A DNA stretch of 64,000 nucleotides, from assembly GCA_027317945.1 (NCBI GenBank), contig DAHVQB010000009.1, positions 1-64,000 of the forward strand. The letters run 5' to 3'. Source of the stretch: Microcaldota archaeon. GTDB lineage: Archaea; Micrarchaeota; Micrarchaeia; Micrarchaeales; Micrarchaeaceae. The notes under the pieces are model-generated. The model did no database searches. It was given only the letters and a program-made list of their open reading frames with translations, and was not told where the DNA came from. Shown piece by piece: positions 10,037-19,521 of the stretch (within the stretch, counting starts at the first letter, position 1; every line of letters begins with the position of its first letter). Both the position numbers and the translations under genes were made by a program.

Positions 10037-11001
10037 GTTATCCTCACCGTATCAGGTCTGCTTTTTTGGTTTATTATGGGAGGTTCCTGTCTGCTGCCAG
10101 AACGTAGCGCCTTCTCCGCAACCACGGCTATCATGGCGCCGTTATCGGCATTGAATTCGTTCGGTGCAGCCGCGAATCTGGCGCCATGCGATTCTGCAAT
10201 AATGCCGAGCATCTCCTTAAGTCTGGAACTTTGCGCGACGCCTCCGCAAGCCAGCAGTTCAGCCTTGCCGCTAAGCATAAGCGCGCGCTCCGTTGCCTCG
10301 CACACCATGCCGAAAGCGGTTTCCTGCAGAGAATAAGCGACGTCTTTCAAGTTCGCCGTCTCTAGCATCTTTATGGCATGTGTAAGTATGCCTGTGAAAG
10401 CAAAGTCCATCCCCTTTACTGTATAGGGCATCTGCAGGTATCCGCCTCCGCCAGCCACTTCTGCGACCTTCGAGCCCCATGCCGGGACAAGCCCGGCGGC
10501 TCTTGCGAAATTGTCCAGCATGTTGCCTATCCCTATGTCCAGGGTCTCGCCGTACACTTTGAAGTGGCGGAATGGATGCTCGTCAAGCGCCAGTATCTGT
10601 GAGTTGCCGCCGCTTACGTAAAGTACCAATGGATCCTCCATCCCGAAAGACTGCCTTGTTATCTCTATGTGGCCTATGCAGTGGTTTACGGGGAACAACG
10701 GGACGCCAAGCCTTCTTGCAATGGTCTTGGCCGAAATCTGCCCGATCCTAAGGCACGGCCCCAGCCCAGGGCCTTTCGTATACCCTACTGCCTCTATATC
10801 GCCACTGTCTATGCCTGCTTTGCTTATCGCGTCCTCTATGACTTTGCGTGCATTGCGCACATGAAAATCGGCAACTTTCATGGGCACCATACCCTCTGAC
10901 CTGATCTTATACATGATCTTGCTATTCGAGAGGATGCCGCCGCGTTCCACGACCCCTGCGCCGAACGTGTGCGCACTGCTCTCTATCCCTAAAACAGCCA
11001 T
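10030..11001 (-). CDS. kae1: KEOPS subunit Kae1 (tRNA t6A synthesis)
   Basis: MAVLGIESSAHTFGAGVV, NHCIGHIEI, LYVSGGNSQ. Confidence 0.93.
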   Translation of the reverse strand: MAVLGIESSAHTFGAGVVERGGILSNSKIMYKIRSEGMVPMKVADFHVRNARKVIEDAISKAGIDSGDIEAVGYTKGPGLGPCLRIGQISAKTIARRLGVPLFPVNHCIGHIEITRQSFGMEDPLVLYVSGGNSQILALDEHPFRHFKVYGETLDIGIGNMLDNFARAAGLVPAWGSKVAEVAGGGGYLQMPYTVKGMDFAFTGILTHAIKMLETANLKDVAYSLQETAFGMVCEATERALMLSGKAELLACGGVAQSSRLKEMLGIIAESHGARFAAAPNEFNADNGAMIAVVAEKALRSGSRQEPPIINQKSRPDTVRITW

Positions 11002-11026
11002 AAGCATACGCCATACTTCTGTCGAA

Positions 11027-11737
11027 TCATAGCTTGATGTTCTTGACGCCCAGGAGCTTGAATTCATTGCTCACCGCTCTGCGCACAGCGAGGCTGGCAT
11101 TGCTCCTTTTTAGAGCCTCCGGCAACAGGTCAACGGCATTGCTCATTGCGTGATAATCCATGTGAATAGATGCAAGAGTGTCCTTGACGCTCTTGCCATA
11201 CACGCTGCGCTCGTTCCTGTCCGTGAGCGCTATCGTGCCTATGACATTGACGTGCATGGACTCCAGCGTGTTGACAACGTTCATGAGGGACTCGCCCATC
11301 ACCGTGACGTCCTCCACGACAAGCGTGGGCCCCTTCGGCTCGCCTACGAATAGCCTGTCCTTCGGCATCCCGTGCTCCTTGGGCTTGCTTCTCCCCATCG
11401 GTACCGGGTACTTGCCCTTGGCGAAATCAGGCATGGACTTTGCCCATTTCATCTGCGATATCACGGCCCACTTTGTCGCGCCGTCGGGCACGCCGTATAT
11501 GCACTTCGGCTTTGCGCCTATGTGCTTTATGAAATCCACTATGTAATCCGCCACCTTGTCCAGCATGTAAGCATCGCTGGACAGCGTGCGCCAGTTGACG
11601 TACCAGTTAGAGAACATGCCCCTCTTTATCTCCACCGGCTTGTCGAAGAATCCTATTATGCCGGACGCTACGACAAGCTCGTTGAATTCCTCCTGCTTCT
11701 TCCATCCGTTGCTTCCATTGTACATGCGCAGCACCAT
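11027..11737 (-). CDS. pyrE: orotate phosphoribosyltransferase-like protein
   Basis: IYGVPDGATKWA, PTLVVEDVTVMGESLMNVVNTLES PRPP loop. Confidence 0.75.
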   Translation of the reverse strand: MVLRMYNGSNGWKKQEEFNELVVASGIIGFFDKPVEIKRGMFSNWYVNWRTLSSDAYMLDKVADYIVDFIKHIGAKPKCIYGVPDGATKWAVISQMKWAKSMPDFAKGKYPVPMGRSKPKEHGMPKDRLFVGEPKGPTLVVEDVTVMGESLMNVVNTLESMHVNVIGTIALTDRNERSVYGKSVKDTLASIHMDYHAMSNAVDLLPEALKRSNASLAVRRAVSNEFKLLGVKNIKL

Positions 11738-11783
11738 TGCATTGACTATTATGTTTTATGTAATAAGAAACTTTTGAATTCCA

Positions 11784-12842
11784 TCATAGCAAGCTCAGCA
11801 CGTCGCCCACGAGCGTCTGGTAAGCCTCGCATGAGGTCCACTGCGCCGGTTCGGTGCCTGACCTTGTCATTCCCCTGACCTCCTCCGCGGCTTCGCTGTG
11901 CCAGATCCTCGAGAGGTCATAGCCTATCTCCCTCAGGTTTGCCATCTTCCTGTCCCACATTATCGAAGGATACACGTTCCCATAGCTGTCAATGAAAGTT
12001 GAGGCCTCGAGGCTCCTGCTCCTCATCGGCTGCTTCCCGGTTTTCGCATACGCGACCAGCCTCTTGATGTAAGCCCTCTCTATTATCGGTATGATGCCGA
12101 CCTGGAAGTCCCTCTTTTTGAGTATGTTTGCTATCTCTGATACGACCACCGGGTCGTTGGGCTTGATGTCCAGCGTCTCGTTGCCATAGTAGTTCGATGA
12201 AAGCTGCGCAAGGTTTATGTGGAAATCGTTTCTCCTAAGGTCGGGTATGTCCTGCTTCACCATGCTGAACGTCTTCTCGAATTGCCCTTGGTTGAACTTG
12301 CTCAATGTGTAACCGAACACGAAGAAGAGATTCGGATACGCCTTCTTCAGCTCCTTCAACCGCCTGAACATGTCTATGGCCTTGTCGTAGTTGCCCGGTA
12401 TGCCTCTTATCCTGTCATGAAGCTCCCTATAGCCGTCAAGGCTGACAGTGACTGCAACTCTTGGTATGCCCAGCTTGAGTATGCGCTCCAGCTTGAACAC
12501 CACCTTATCGTGATTCACCAGCGAGTTGGTCGGCATGGTCAGGATATAAAGGCTCTTTGAATGCTCCTTGAAGGCCTTCGCTATCTCGTCTATGTCGTCC
12601 CTAAGGAAAGGCTCGCCGCCAGTCAGCTCAACCCACTTGAAGCTAGTGTTCTTCCTTGCGAACTCCCTTACCTCATCAAGCGTAAGTTCGCCTTTCGGCC
12701 TCATCTGCCATATGTTGCAGGTCAAGCACCTGCTTTGGCAGAGGTAAGTTATGCAGTAGTTAAGCTTGTACGGCTTGTCCAGTGTGGTGAAGTTAGATTT
12801 AAGGGCGGTGAGCCCCAGGCCAAGCAGATTCTTCACGGTCAT
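11784..12842 (-). CDS. radical SAM protein
   Basis: CQSRCLTCNIW (CxxxCxxC) and VELTGGEPFLRDDI. Confidence 0.88.
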   Translation of the reverse strand: MTVKNLLGLGLTALKSNFTTLDKPYKLNYCITYLCQSRCLTCNIWQMRPKGELTLDEVREFARKNTSFKWVELTGGEPFLRDDIDEIAKAFKEHSKSLYILTMPTNSLVNHDKVVFKLERILKLGIPRVAVTVSLDGYRELHDRIRGIPGNYDKAIDMFRRLKELKKAYPNLFFVFGYTLSKFNQGQFEKTFSMVKQDIPDLRRNDFHINLAQLSSNYYGNETLDIKPNDPVVVSEIANILKKRDFQVGIIPIIERAYIKRLVAYAKTGKQPMRSRSLEASTFIDSYGNVYPSIMWDRKMANLREIGYDLSRIWHSEAAEEVRGMTRSGTEPAQWTSCEAYQTLVGDVLSLL

Positions 12843-12963
12843 TGTAATCATCCTATGATTATCGGGCTACATTGCAGAGCGCGGTAATACCTACGTTCCA
12901 TGGATACAAGATTATTGCTCCAAACCAAATATTTATTATTTACGATATTGCTAATCACTCCTT

Positions 12964-13797
12964 ATGTCGGCAGTTAGCCTGCAGCCAAAGATGGCGTTGT
13001 TGGCCGTTGTACTAATATCTCTCAGCTCTGGCTTCGCATGTGCCGATACGATAACGCTGACCGGGACCTGCTCCCAATCCATAGTAAATGCTACAAACAA
13101 CCACATTACGTTCAACCTGTCGAATTCGGGCAACGGCACCGCCACGAACATACTGCTCCTGCCAAGGGTGTCTGGCGGAATCACTGCCAACACAAGCATG
13201 CACGCCAACATACTGGCCCCTGATAGCGCGATAGGATTCGATATCTACATGCACAACCTGTCGTATCCGGGCAGCTACGCCCAGAACTTCCTAGTGGAAT
13301 ACGGCCAGGGGTCAAGCGCCTTCATAGCATTGTTTCCGTGCATAGTGCCGATAATATCAAATGCGCAGGGCGCTGTCGTAGTTGGCAGCGTATCAAACCC
13401 CAGCGGAAGTCTTTACAACGCCACAATAGAGAATCCGTCGTTCCCCGTAAATGCCGTGGTGCAGGTCGCAGTGCCCCCAGAGCTTTCCGCCAAACCACAA
13501 TCGTTCAACCTAACGCTTGGCCAGTCGTCAGTTAGCCAGATAAGCTACAATGTAACGCCTATCGTGAGCGAGGTAGGTACGTTCACTTCCGCGATAGAGG
13601 TATCGTACATATACGAAGGGATGCATTACGCATCCATGCGCGCGTTCGGCGTCAGCATAGGTTCGCATGCGGCGGCCGGCACCGGCAACTTCACGCTTAT
13701 CGCCATAGGCGCCGTAATAATATGTATAATTATACTGCTCATCTTATCTGTCATTAGGGGCGGCGGCAAAGCAAAGGCCGGAAAAGCCGGTGATTAG
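12964..13797 (+). CDS. secreted/cell-surface protein with C-terminal TM anchor
   Basis: Signal peptide (MALLAVVLISLSSGFACA), N-x-S/T-rich ectodomain, C-terminal TM + basic tail. Confidence 0.65.
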   Translation: MSAVSLQPKMALLAVVLISLSSGFACADTITLTGTCSQSIVNATNNHITFNLSNSGNGTATNILLLPRVSGGITANTSMHANILAPDSAIGFDIYMHNLSYPGSYAQNFLVEYGQGSSAFIALFPCIVPIISNAQGAVVVGSVSNPSGSLYNATIENPSFPVNAVVQVAVPPELSAKPQSFNLTLGQSSVSQISYNVTPIVSEVGTFTSAIEVSYIYEGMHYASMRAFGVSIGSHAAAGTGNFTLIAIGAVIICIIILLILSVIRGGGKAKAGKAGD

Positions 13798-14500
13798 AAT
13801 GGCTAAAAGTGCATCTGGAGGGAGAAGTCTTTTTGTCAGCGTCATAATCCCTACGTTCAACGAGTCCCGCAATATGCAGGACGTGATGGGCGGCGTCAAG
13901 AAAGTGCTTGACGGAACATATGACTACGAAATGATAGTTGTGGACAAGCACTCACCCGATGGTACGGCCTCGGCGGCGAGGCGGCTGGGCGCAAAGGTGC
14001 TGTTTGATGATGTGGGCAAGGGCTCAGCTCTGATAAAGGGGTTCAGAGCCGCGAAAGGCGACGTTGTAATATCAATGGACGCGGACCTGTCCAACAGGCC
14101 GGACGAGCTGAAGCTGCTCATCGCTGGCATAGAGGCAGGATACGATGTGTGCATGGGCTCGAGATTCCTTGCGGGCGGCGGCTCGGATGATATGCCCCGG
14201 ATAAGGAAGCTGGGAAACAAATTCTTCGTCATAATGGTAAACATGTTGTACGGTGCGCATTACACTGACATGTGCTACGGCTACCGCAGCTTTGCTAAGG
14301 GCGTGGCGCAGAAACTCGGGCTCAGGGAAACGGGCTTCGGCATAGAGACCGAGATAAGCATAAACGCGCAGAAGAGGCACATGCGCATACTGGAAGTGCC
14401 AAGCTTCGAGAAAAAGCGTGCGGCCGGGCAGGCGCACCTGCGAACATTCAGGGATGGATGGATAATAATGAAGGCAATACTGAAAGGTCTGCTGCGCTAG
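13790..14500 (+). CDS. family 2 glycosyltransferase (dolichyl-phosphate mannose synthase-like)
   Basis: SVIIPTFNESRNMQ, VISMDADLSNRPDEL, GSRFLAGGG; start 13799 also possible. Confidence 0.88.
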   Translation: MIRMAKSASGGRSLFVSVIIPTFNESRNMQDVMGGVKKVLDGTYDYEMIVVDKHSPDGTASAARRLGAKVLFDDVGKGSALIKGFRAAKGDVVISMDADLSNRPDELKLLIAGIEAGYDVCMGSRFLAGGGSDDMPRIRKLGNKFFVIMVNMLYGAHYTDMCYGYRSFAKGVAQKLGLRETGFGIETEISINAQKRHMRILEVPSFEKKRAAGQAHLRTFRDGWIIMKAILKGLLR

Positions 14501-14502
14501 GG

Positions 14503-16263
14503 CTATTTGGTGCCGTTGATTAGGTAGAACCCGAAGGTCTGCGGCGCCGGCTGTGCCAAATCGTCTACTTGGGTGTATATCGGCACAAGGTTGAACTGTT
14601 TCTGCACTTGGGTGCAATAATTGTTTGGCGTGTAGCACCAGTAACCCCAGTCCAGCACCAGGTGCTCGTACTGGGAGCTGTACTGCTGGAACTGCGTCTT
14701 GTCAAATATGGTGCCCATCTGCGCCGAGGTCTTGTTGTTTATTATGAACAGTGTGGGATCGTAGGAGAGCACCAGGCTGTTTGCCGGTATCATATGGCTG
14801 CTGTTGAAAACCAGGTTCTCGTAGAATCTCGCTGGTTGCGCCTGCGATATCTGCATCGGCATGATCCCTACCGCAGGCAGTTCCGCGTAAAACGAATACG
14901 CAATCGCCGCAATTATGAGGATGGCCATGCAGTAAAGGGCCGGCCTGCCAAACTTGCGCCCTATGGATCGCGGCAATTCAAGGAGCAGCCACGCAGCGCC
15001 AAAACCACCAAGAAGCGATGCCTGCGCTATCAGGCCCAGCTGGAACCTCCAGTCAACCCCGTACAGCACGCTGCCCGCGTAGAACGATGTGTAAATAATG
15101 AAGAACGCGGCGGACCATAGCGCGATGGACATCAGCGTCCTGCGATTCTCTCGCACAGCAAACATAAGCGCTACGCCCATAATGGCAAACAGCGTGAATG
15201 CGATGGGCTGTGCGATTGGATAAGCAGGATATCCGTTTACGGCGCCATACTGGTCGAACCAGAAAAGCACGTTGGCGCATATGTTGAACTCGAGATTCTG
15301 CAAGTTGGAGGTGCCGCTAGGGCTGGCCGACTGGCTGATGTTGCACGTGTTTTGTATTGTGGTGCCCGCATACCCATACCCTCCCCCGAGTTCCTGCTGC
15401 ACGAATATCATCTCCGGCGCGATTGCTATCACAAAGACAAGGAGCACAAGCAGCGTCCTGGTATCGGACAGTCCCTTGATTATCCTGTCCGCGTTGCCCT
15501 TTATGGAAGCGAGTATCCCATCGTCGTCAAGCGCTAGGTACATCAAAGGTATTATCAGGACATACGCTATCGCATCCACCTTCATGTATGTCACGAGCGC
15601 CAGGGCCATGGCTGCCGAGCCAAGCGTCCACAAGCCCTTCTTGCGCATGAACACCAGCATAAAGAATATGGCGATCAGGGAGTAGGTCAGCGTCGGCAGA
15701 TCAGAGTTGGTCGGCATGGTCCAGAGCAGCAAAACAGGCGCCAGCATGATCAGTGCCGAAGACAAGAACGCAGCCGTCCTCTCCCTGAATAGCATGAGCG
15801 CATCCAGGAACGTGAACGCCACGGACAAAGCGCCGAGCAGCACCCCTGTGCCATACGCAACTCCCCTGCTTGTCCCAAATATAAGGAACCCCATGGCCAG
15901 ATTGAAAGACTCGCCTATGGGCTCATGCAGTATCGCGCCGCTATAGCAGTATGTTGGCGTGCCATAGTTGCACATCCATGCCTGCCCAGTATGCACGAGA
16001 TCCTGCGCCATTGCAAGGTATATGTCATCGTCAAAGAATATCTGCTGCGTCGGGTGCACCACTAATGCCTCTATGGCTATGAATGCAAGTACGGAAATCA
16101 CAAGCATGGCCGCGGCTTTCCTGCCAAATCCGCTATCCTTCAGGGCTTCTGAAATCCGCCTCCTTGAAAGGAATGCGGATACTATGAGCCCCAGGAAGGC
16201 AATCAATATGCCTGCCGTGAACATGTACTCTTCCAATGATAAGGAAAGCGATAAGTCTGCCAT
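14503..16263 (-). CDS. GT-C superfamily (PMT/GT39-like) membrane glycosyltransferase
   Basis: Polytopic; FDDDIYLAMAQDLV and HEPIGESF near the first loop. Confidence 0.65.
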   Translation of the reverse strand: MADLSLSLSLEEYMFTAGILIAFLGLIVSAFLSRRRISEALKDSGFGRKAAAMLVISVLAFIAIEALVVHPTQQIFFDDDIYLAMAQDLVHTGQAWMCNYGTPTYCYSGAILHEPIGESFNLAMGFLIFGTSRGVAYGTGVLLGALSVAFTFLDALMLFRERTAAFLSSALIMLAPVLLLWTMPTNSDLPTLTYSLIAIFFMLVFMRKKGLWTLGSAAMALALVTYMKVDAIAYVLIIPLMYLALDDDGILASIKGNADRIIKGLSDTRTLLVLLVFVIAIAPEMIFVQQELGGGYGYAGTTIQNTCNISQSASPSGTSNLQNLEFNICANVLFWFDQYGAVNGYPAYPIAQPIAFTLFAIMGVALMFAVRENRRTLMSIALWSAAFFIIYTSFYAGSVLYGVDWRFQLGLIAQASLLGGFGAAWLLLELPRSIGRKFGRPALYCMAILIIAAIAYSFYAELPAVGIMPMQISQAQPARFYENLVFNSSHMIPANSLVLSYDPTLFIINNKTSAQMGTIFDKTQFQQYSSQYEHLVLDWGYWCYTPNNYCTQVQKQFNLVPIYTQVDDLAQPAPQTFGFYLINGTK

Positions 16264-16272
16264 CTCAAGCCC

Positions 16273-17979
16273 TCATGCGCCCTTTCTATTGGTCAAGAAG
16301 AATCCGTTCATGAACATATACTTTGTCTTTGTCAGCTTCATCGTGTTGATCGCATCATCCGGCGACATAACTATTGGCATCCCGTGCAGGTTGAAGCTGG
16401 TGTTCAGCATGATGCCATTGCCCTTAATGCGCTTTATGTTGTTAAGGATGTCCTCGTACATCCTGTTCTCGGCGCCCACCATCTGCGGCCTCGCCGAGCC
16501 GTCCACGTTTACCACTGATTTCACCGCGTCCCTGAAATCCCTCTTCACGAAGTAGCCCATGGTCATTAGCTTGTCAAGCCCCTTGCCATCGTATTCTAGC
16601 ATCCTGGGCACTTCGCTGTCAAGCATCGCAGGTGCGAATGGCTGGAACCATTCCCTCCTCTTCACGTACATGTTGAGCTTGTCCTTCACTTCCTCGGAAT
16701 CGCTTGGGGCGAGTATGCTCCTGTCACCCAGCGCCCTCGGCCCGTACTCCATGCGCCCTTGGAACCACATTATGTAATTGCCATCGGCTATCAACTCGGC
16801 TGCGTGCTTCGCCTGCTCGTGCGGGGCCTCCTTCTCGTGCCTGAGCCATCCCTCCTTCTTTATCGCATGCTCGGTTTGCTCCTGGTCGTATTCCTCGCCC
16901 AGGTATGCGCAGAAGTCATAATGGCTCTTCCCTGTGAGCGCATAGCTCGTATAAAGTGCGCTGCCGAGCGCTATGCCCCCGTCTCCCATGTGCGGGAATA
17001 CGTACCAGTGCTTTACCGTGTCAAGCGCCCTTATCCTCATGTTCGCCTTTATGTTGGAAAAGAGCCCTCCCGCGAATGCGACGTTGCTGATGTTGAACCT
17101 GTCGACCGCGTTGCTCACCATCTTCACGGTCACGCTTTCAAGGAGCTGTTGCGCCATGTAGGAGAACTGCTCCCTGGGCATCTGCCACCCCATCCTCTGC
17201 AGCATGTCGAACTGCTTCAGCGGTCCGTACTTGGCAGTTATCATAGTGCCTTCAACCTTGAAGAAATCCTTGAACCTGTTCTCCTCGAAGCTGAAAGGGT
17301 ACGAATAGTCGGCCATCGCCATGACCTTGCCTTCGTCCTCAAGTTCCCTCATGCCCACGAGATTGGTGACCTGCTCATAGAAAATGCCTATAGAGTCCCT
17401 TGCGTTTATCTTGACATGCCTGGACAGTTTGCCGTTCTCGAGCACGCTTATTGATCCTGAAAGCCCGTCCCCAAGCCCGTCCATCGTAATTACCAGTGAT
17501 TTCTTCTCCGGTCTGGTGAACGCCGCCGTGGCTGCATGGGCCATGTGGTGCTCAACTACATGCAATTTGAAGTTCCTGAAACCCATATGCCTGAGCTGCC
17601 TGGCTATAATCATCCTGCTTATGGCGGTTGAGGCGGGCACTATCCCAACGCTCGTCATGCCGTACTTTAGCTTATGCCTGAAGTTCTCGAAACGCGGCTT
17701 CAGTATCCTCCTTCGCCTGAACTTGTAATAGCTCTCCTTCATCCCTGGGAAGACCCGTTCCAGAGTCTTAGTGAATTCCGTCGTAGTGAACGCCACGTGC
17801 TCAATATCCGTGGGCCTTATCCTTGCGTATGCAAGTGCTGCGGCTATGGAATTGTACGGGAACTTCACCTCAAGCTTCCTTTTGGTGAACCGTTCTTCGT
17901 TCGCAGCATACAATACCTTATCATCTTCGATCAGCGCAGCGCCAGCGTCATGGCCGTCCCAGAGCCCAAGTACGTACAT
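16273..17979 (-). CDS. carbamoyltransferase (NodU/TobZ family)
   Basis: MYVLGLWDGHDAGAALIEDDKVLYAANEERFTKRK; HHMAHAATAAF; GPRALGDRSIL. Confidence 0.92.
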   Translation of the reverse strand: MYVLGLWDGHDAGAALIEDDKVLYAANEERFTKRKLEVKFPYNSIAAALAYARIRPTDIEHVAFTTTEFTKTLERVFPGMKESYYKFRRRRILKPRFENFRHKLKYGMTSVGIVPASTAISRMIIARQLRHMGFRNFKLHVVEHHMAHAATAAFTRPEKKSLVITMDGLGDGLSGSISVLENGKLSRHVKINARDSIGIFYEQVTNLVGMRELEDEGKVMAMADYSYPFSFEENRFKDFFKVEGTMITAKYGPLKQFDMLQRMGWQMPREQFSYMAQQLLESVTVKMVSNAVDRFNISNVAFAGGLFSNIKANMRIRALDTVKHWYVFPHMGDGGIALGSALYTSYALTGKSHYDFCAYLGEEYDQEQTEHAIKKEGWLRHEKEAPHEQAKHAAELIADGNYIMWFQGRMEYGPRALGDRSILAPSDSEEVKDKLNMYVKRREWFQPFAPAMLDSEVPRMLEYDGKGLDKLMTMGYFVKRDFRDAVKSVVNVDGSARPQMVGAENRMYEDILNNIKRIKGNGIMLNTSFNLHGMPIVMSPDDAINTMKLTKTKYMFMNGFFLTNRKGA

Positions 17980-18068
17980 CAAAATACCGATTATCCAAGT
18001 GATTTGTAATCTCATTGTTTAAATCATTTCTCACGCAGCAAAGCAGCTGTTTGTGGTTGCAGTACCAA

Positions 18069-18084
18069 CGAAAAGCTTATAAAT
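18069..18084 (+). promoter_or_regulatory. BRE/TATA promoter of the T4SS-like gene block
   Basis: CGAAAAGC + CTTATAAAT, about 50-70 nt before the first ORF. Confidence 0.55.
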
Positions 18085-18093
18085 AGGTGTATA

Positions 18094-18111
18094 TAAATAA
18101 GTACTTATTTA
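18094..18111. promoter_or_regulatory. 18-bp perfect palindrome TAAATAAGTACTTATTTA between TATA and predicted start site
   Basis: Self reverse-complementary; about 10-27 bp downstream of the TATA. Confidence 0.5.
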
Positions 18112-18135
18112 ATGGCTTTACCTATTAAACATTAA

Positions 18136-18603
18136 ATGCTAAACGTGGTTTTGATGCAAGGAAGTATAAAAGAAAAATTATATGCAGGATCGATCGGATT
18201 GGTACAGCACTCGGCTCTTATACGCGCACTATACATGCTCATGATATTCGGTTCTTTCATGTCATTCACGGCTGCACAGTCATATCAATACTCAGCGGCA
18301 TATAACGCCCTATGGGGACTTTGCTCTGTGTACAATACTGTGGTTGGCATAATATTCATACTGGCTCTGGTGCTGGTAGTGGTCGGAGGCGCGCTCTTTG
18401 CCGGCTCTAACATGCTGCCTGCGCAGACGAAGGGTCAGATACAAAGCTACGGGATGTCTATGGTAATAGGCGGCGTGGTCGGTATAGTGATATACTTGAT
18501 AGCTCCGTTCATACTGCAGGTACTTGGGGCAGGCACGCAACAGATATCCACATGCAATGGCTGGACCGCATATAACAACGGCGGCCCGACAGTTGCACCA
18601 TGA
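18136..18603 (+). CDS. VirB2/TrbC-like (CedA1/TedC-like) pilin candidate
   Basis: Signal-peptide-like N-terminus, then TM (VVGIIFILALVLVVVGGALFAGS)-short loop-TM (SMVIGGVVGIVIYLIAPFILQVL); Cys at both ends; start 18154 possible. Confidence 0.5.
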   Translation: MLNVVLMQGSIKEKLYAGSIGLVQHSALIRALYMLMIFGSFMSFTAAQSYQYSAAYNALWGLCSVYNTVVGIIFILALVLVVVGGALFAGSNMLPAQTKGQIQSYGMSMVIGGVVGIVIYLIAPFILQVLGAGTQQISTCNGWTAYNNGGPTVAP

Positions 18604-18734
18604 TTTCTTAGTTTCTAGGGACCATTTTTATGGTCTTATGTTTTACTTTGCTTAGCGTAAGCTTGGGGGCCGCCCGACCGGCGACTCTCCCATATTTATT
18701 TTTTACCATACAAACGTACAACTGGGGTGACCGG

Positions 18735-19490
18735 ATGGCAGACTTGCTGCATAACGCTATTGAAACGTACACGAACCACATCCAGTTGCTGCTGGTGTCA
18801 TCCATATCGTTCGTCATAGCCGTATTCATACCGCTGTTCGCATCCTTCCCGACATTCACCGACTTGGGCGGCATCAACATAAGGACGGCCAGCATCTTCA
18901 CTAACTTGGACATAATAAACACGGCAGTCATAGTCGCGTCCATATTCTTCTCTCTACTGTTCCTGAGCTTCGCAATAGTGGCCGTCAACATAATAGTAAA
19001 ACACAGCAGGACATACGCCAAGATAAGGCAGGAGGTATTCAGGGGCCTTGAGAAATATACCAGCAGGGTCTTCGTCGTCCTGTTGATAATGGAAGCCATA
19101 ATAGTATTGGTGGATGCGCTAAGCTTCGCAATCACGGGTTCCATAAGCTACTCCGGCGCGATAACCGCAATAGCTGGCCTCATAATAACGCCATTCTTCT
19201 TCTATGCTCCCGCATCAATAATAATAGATGAAAATAAGACCCTGAGGGCATTCTCATCCAGTTTCAGGTTCTTCCTCAAAAAGTTCGACTACTTCCTGAT
19301 GTGGCTCATCGTAGCGATAGCCTTCGTGACTTTGACTGACTTCATATTCATCGGCATAGGCACTGCAACTGGCTTCCCCTACCAGTTCTTCATAATAGAG
19401 CTGATAGTGGACACGGTCTTCATCCTGCCGTTCCTAATAGTGCTCCAGAGCGAATCGTACATGAAAAGGTTCGCGATGTTAAAACACTAA
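18735..19490 (+). CDS. polytopic membrane protein
   Basis: Multiple TMs; GGTGA upstream of ATG 18735. Confidence 0.6.
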   Translation: MADLLHNAIETYTNHIQLLLVSSISFVIAVFIPLFASFPTFTDLGGINIRTASIFTNLDIINTAVIVASIFFSLLFLSFAIVAVNIIVKHSRTYAKIRQEVFRGLEKYTSRVFVVLLIMEAIIVLVDALSFAITGSISYSGAITAIAGLIITPFFFYAPASIIIDENKTLRAFSSSFRFFLKKFDYFLMWLIVAIAFVTLTDFIFIGIGTATGFPYQFFIIELIVDTVFILPFLIVLQSESYMKRFAMLKH

Positions 19491-19521
19491 CATTCTAATA
19501 GTTTTTTGCCTTTATCCTATC

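Noticed and set aside
9401-11001. Kae1-Bud32 fusion
   Set aside because: Two separate overlapping ORFs in different frames with their own stop and start
11372-11878. Long antisense ORFs (also 12219..12560, 16759..17454, 55701..56843)
   Set aside because: Antisense to well-supported genes (PyrE-like, radical SAM, carbamoyltransferase, PolX); composition typical of mirror frames
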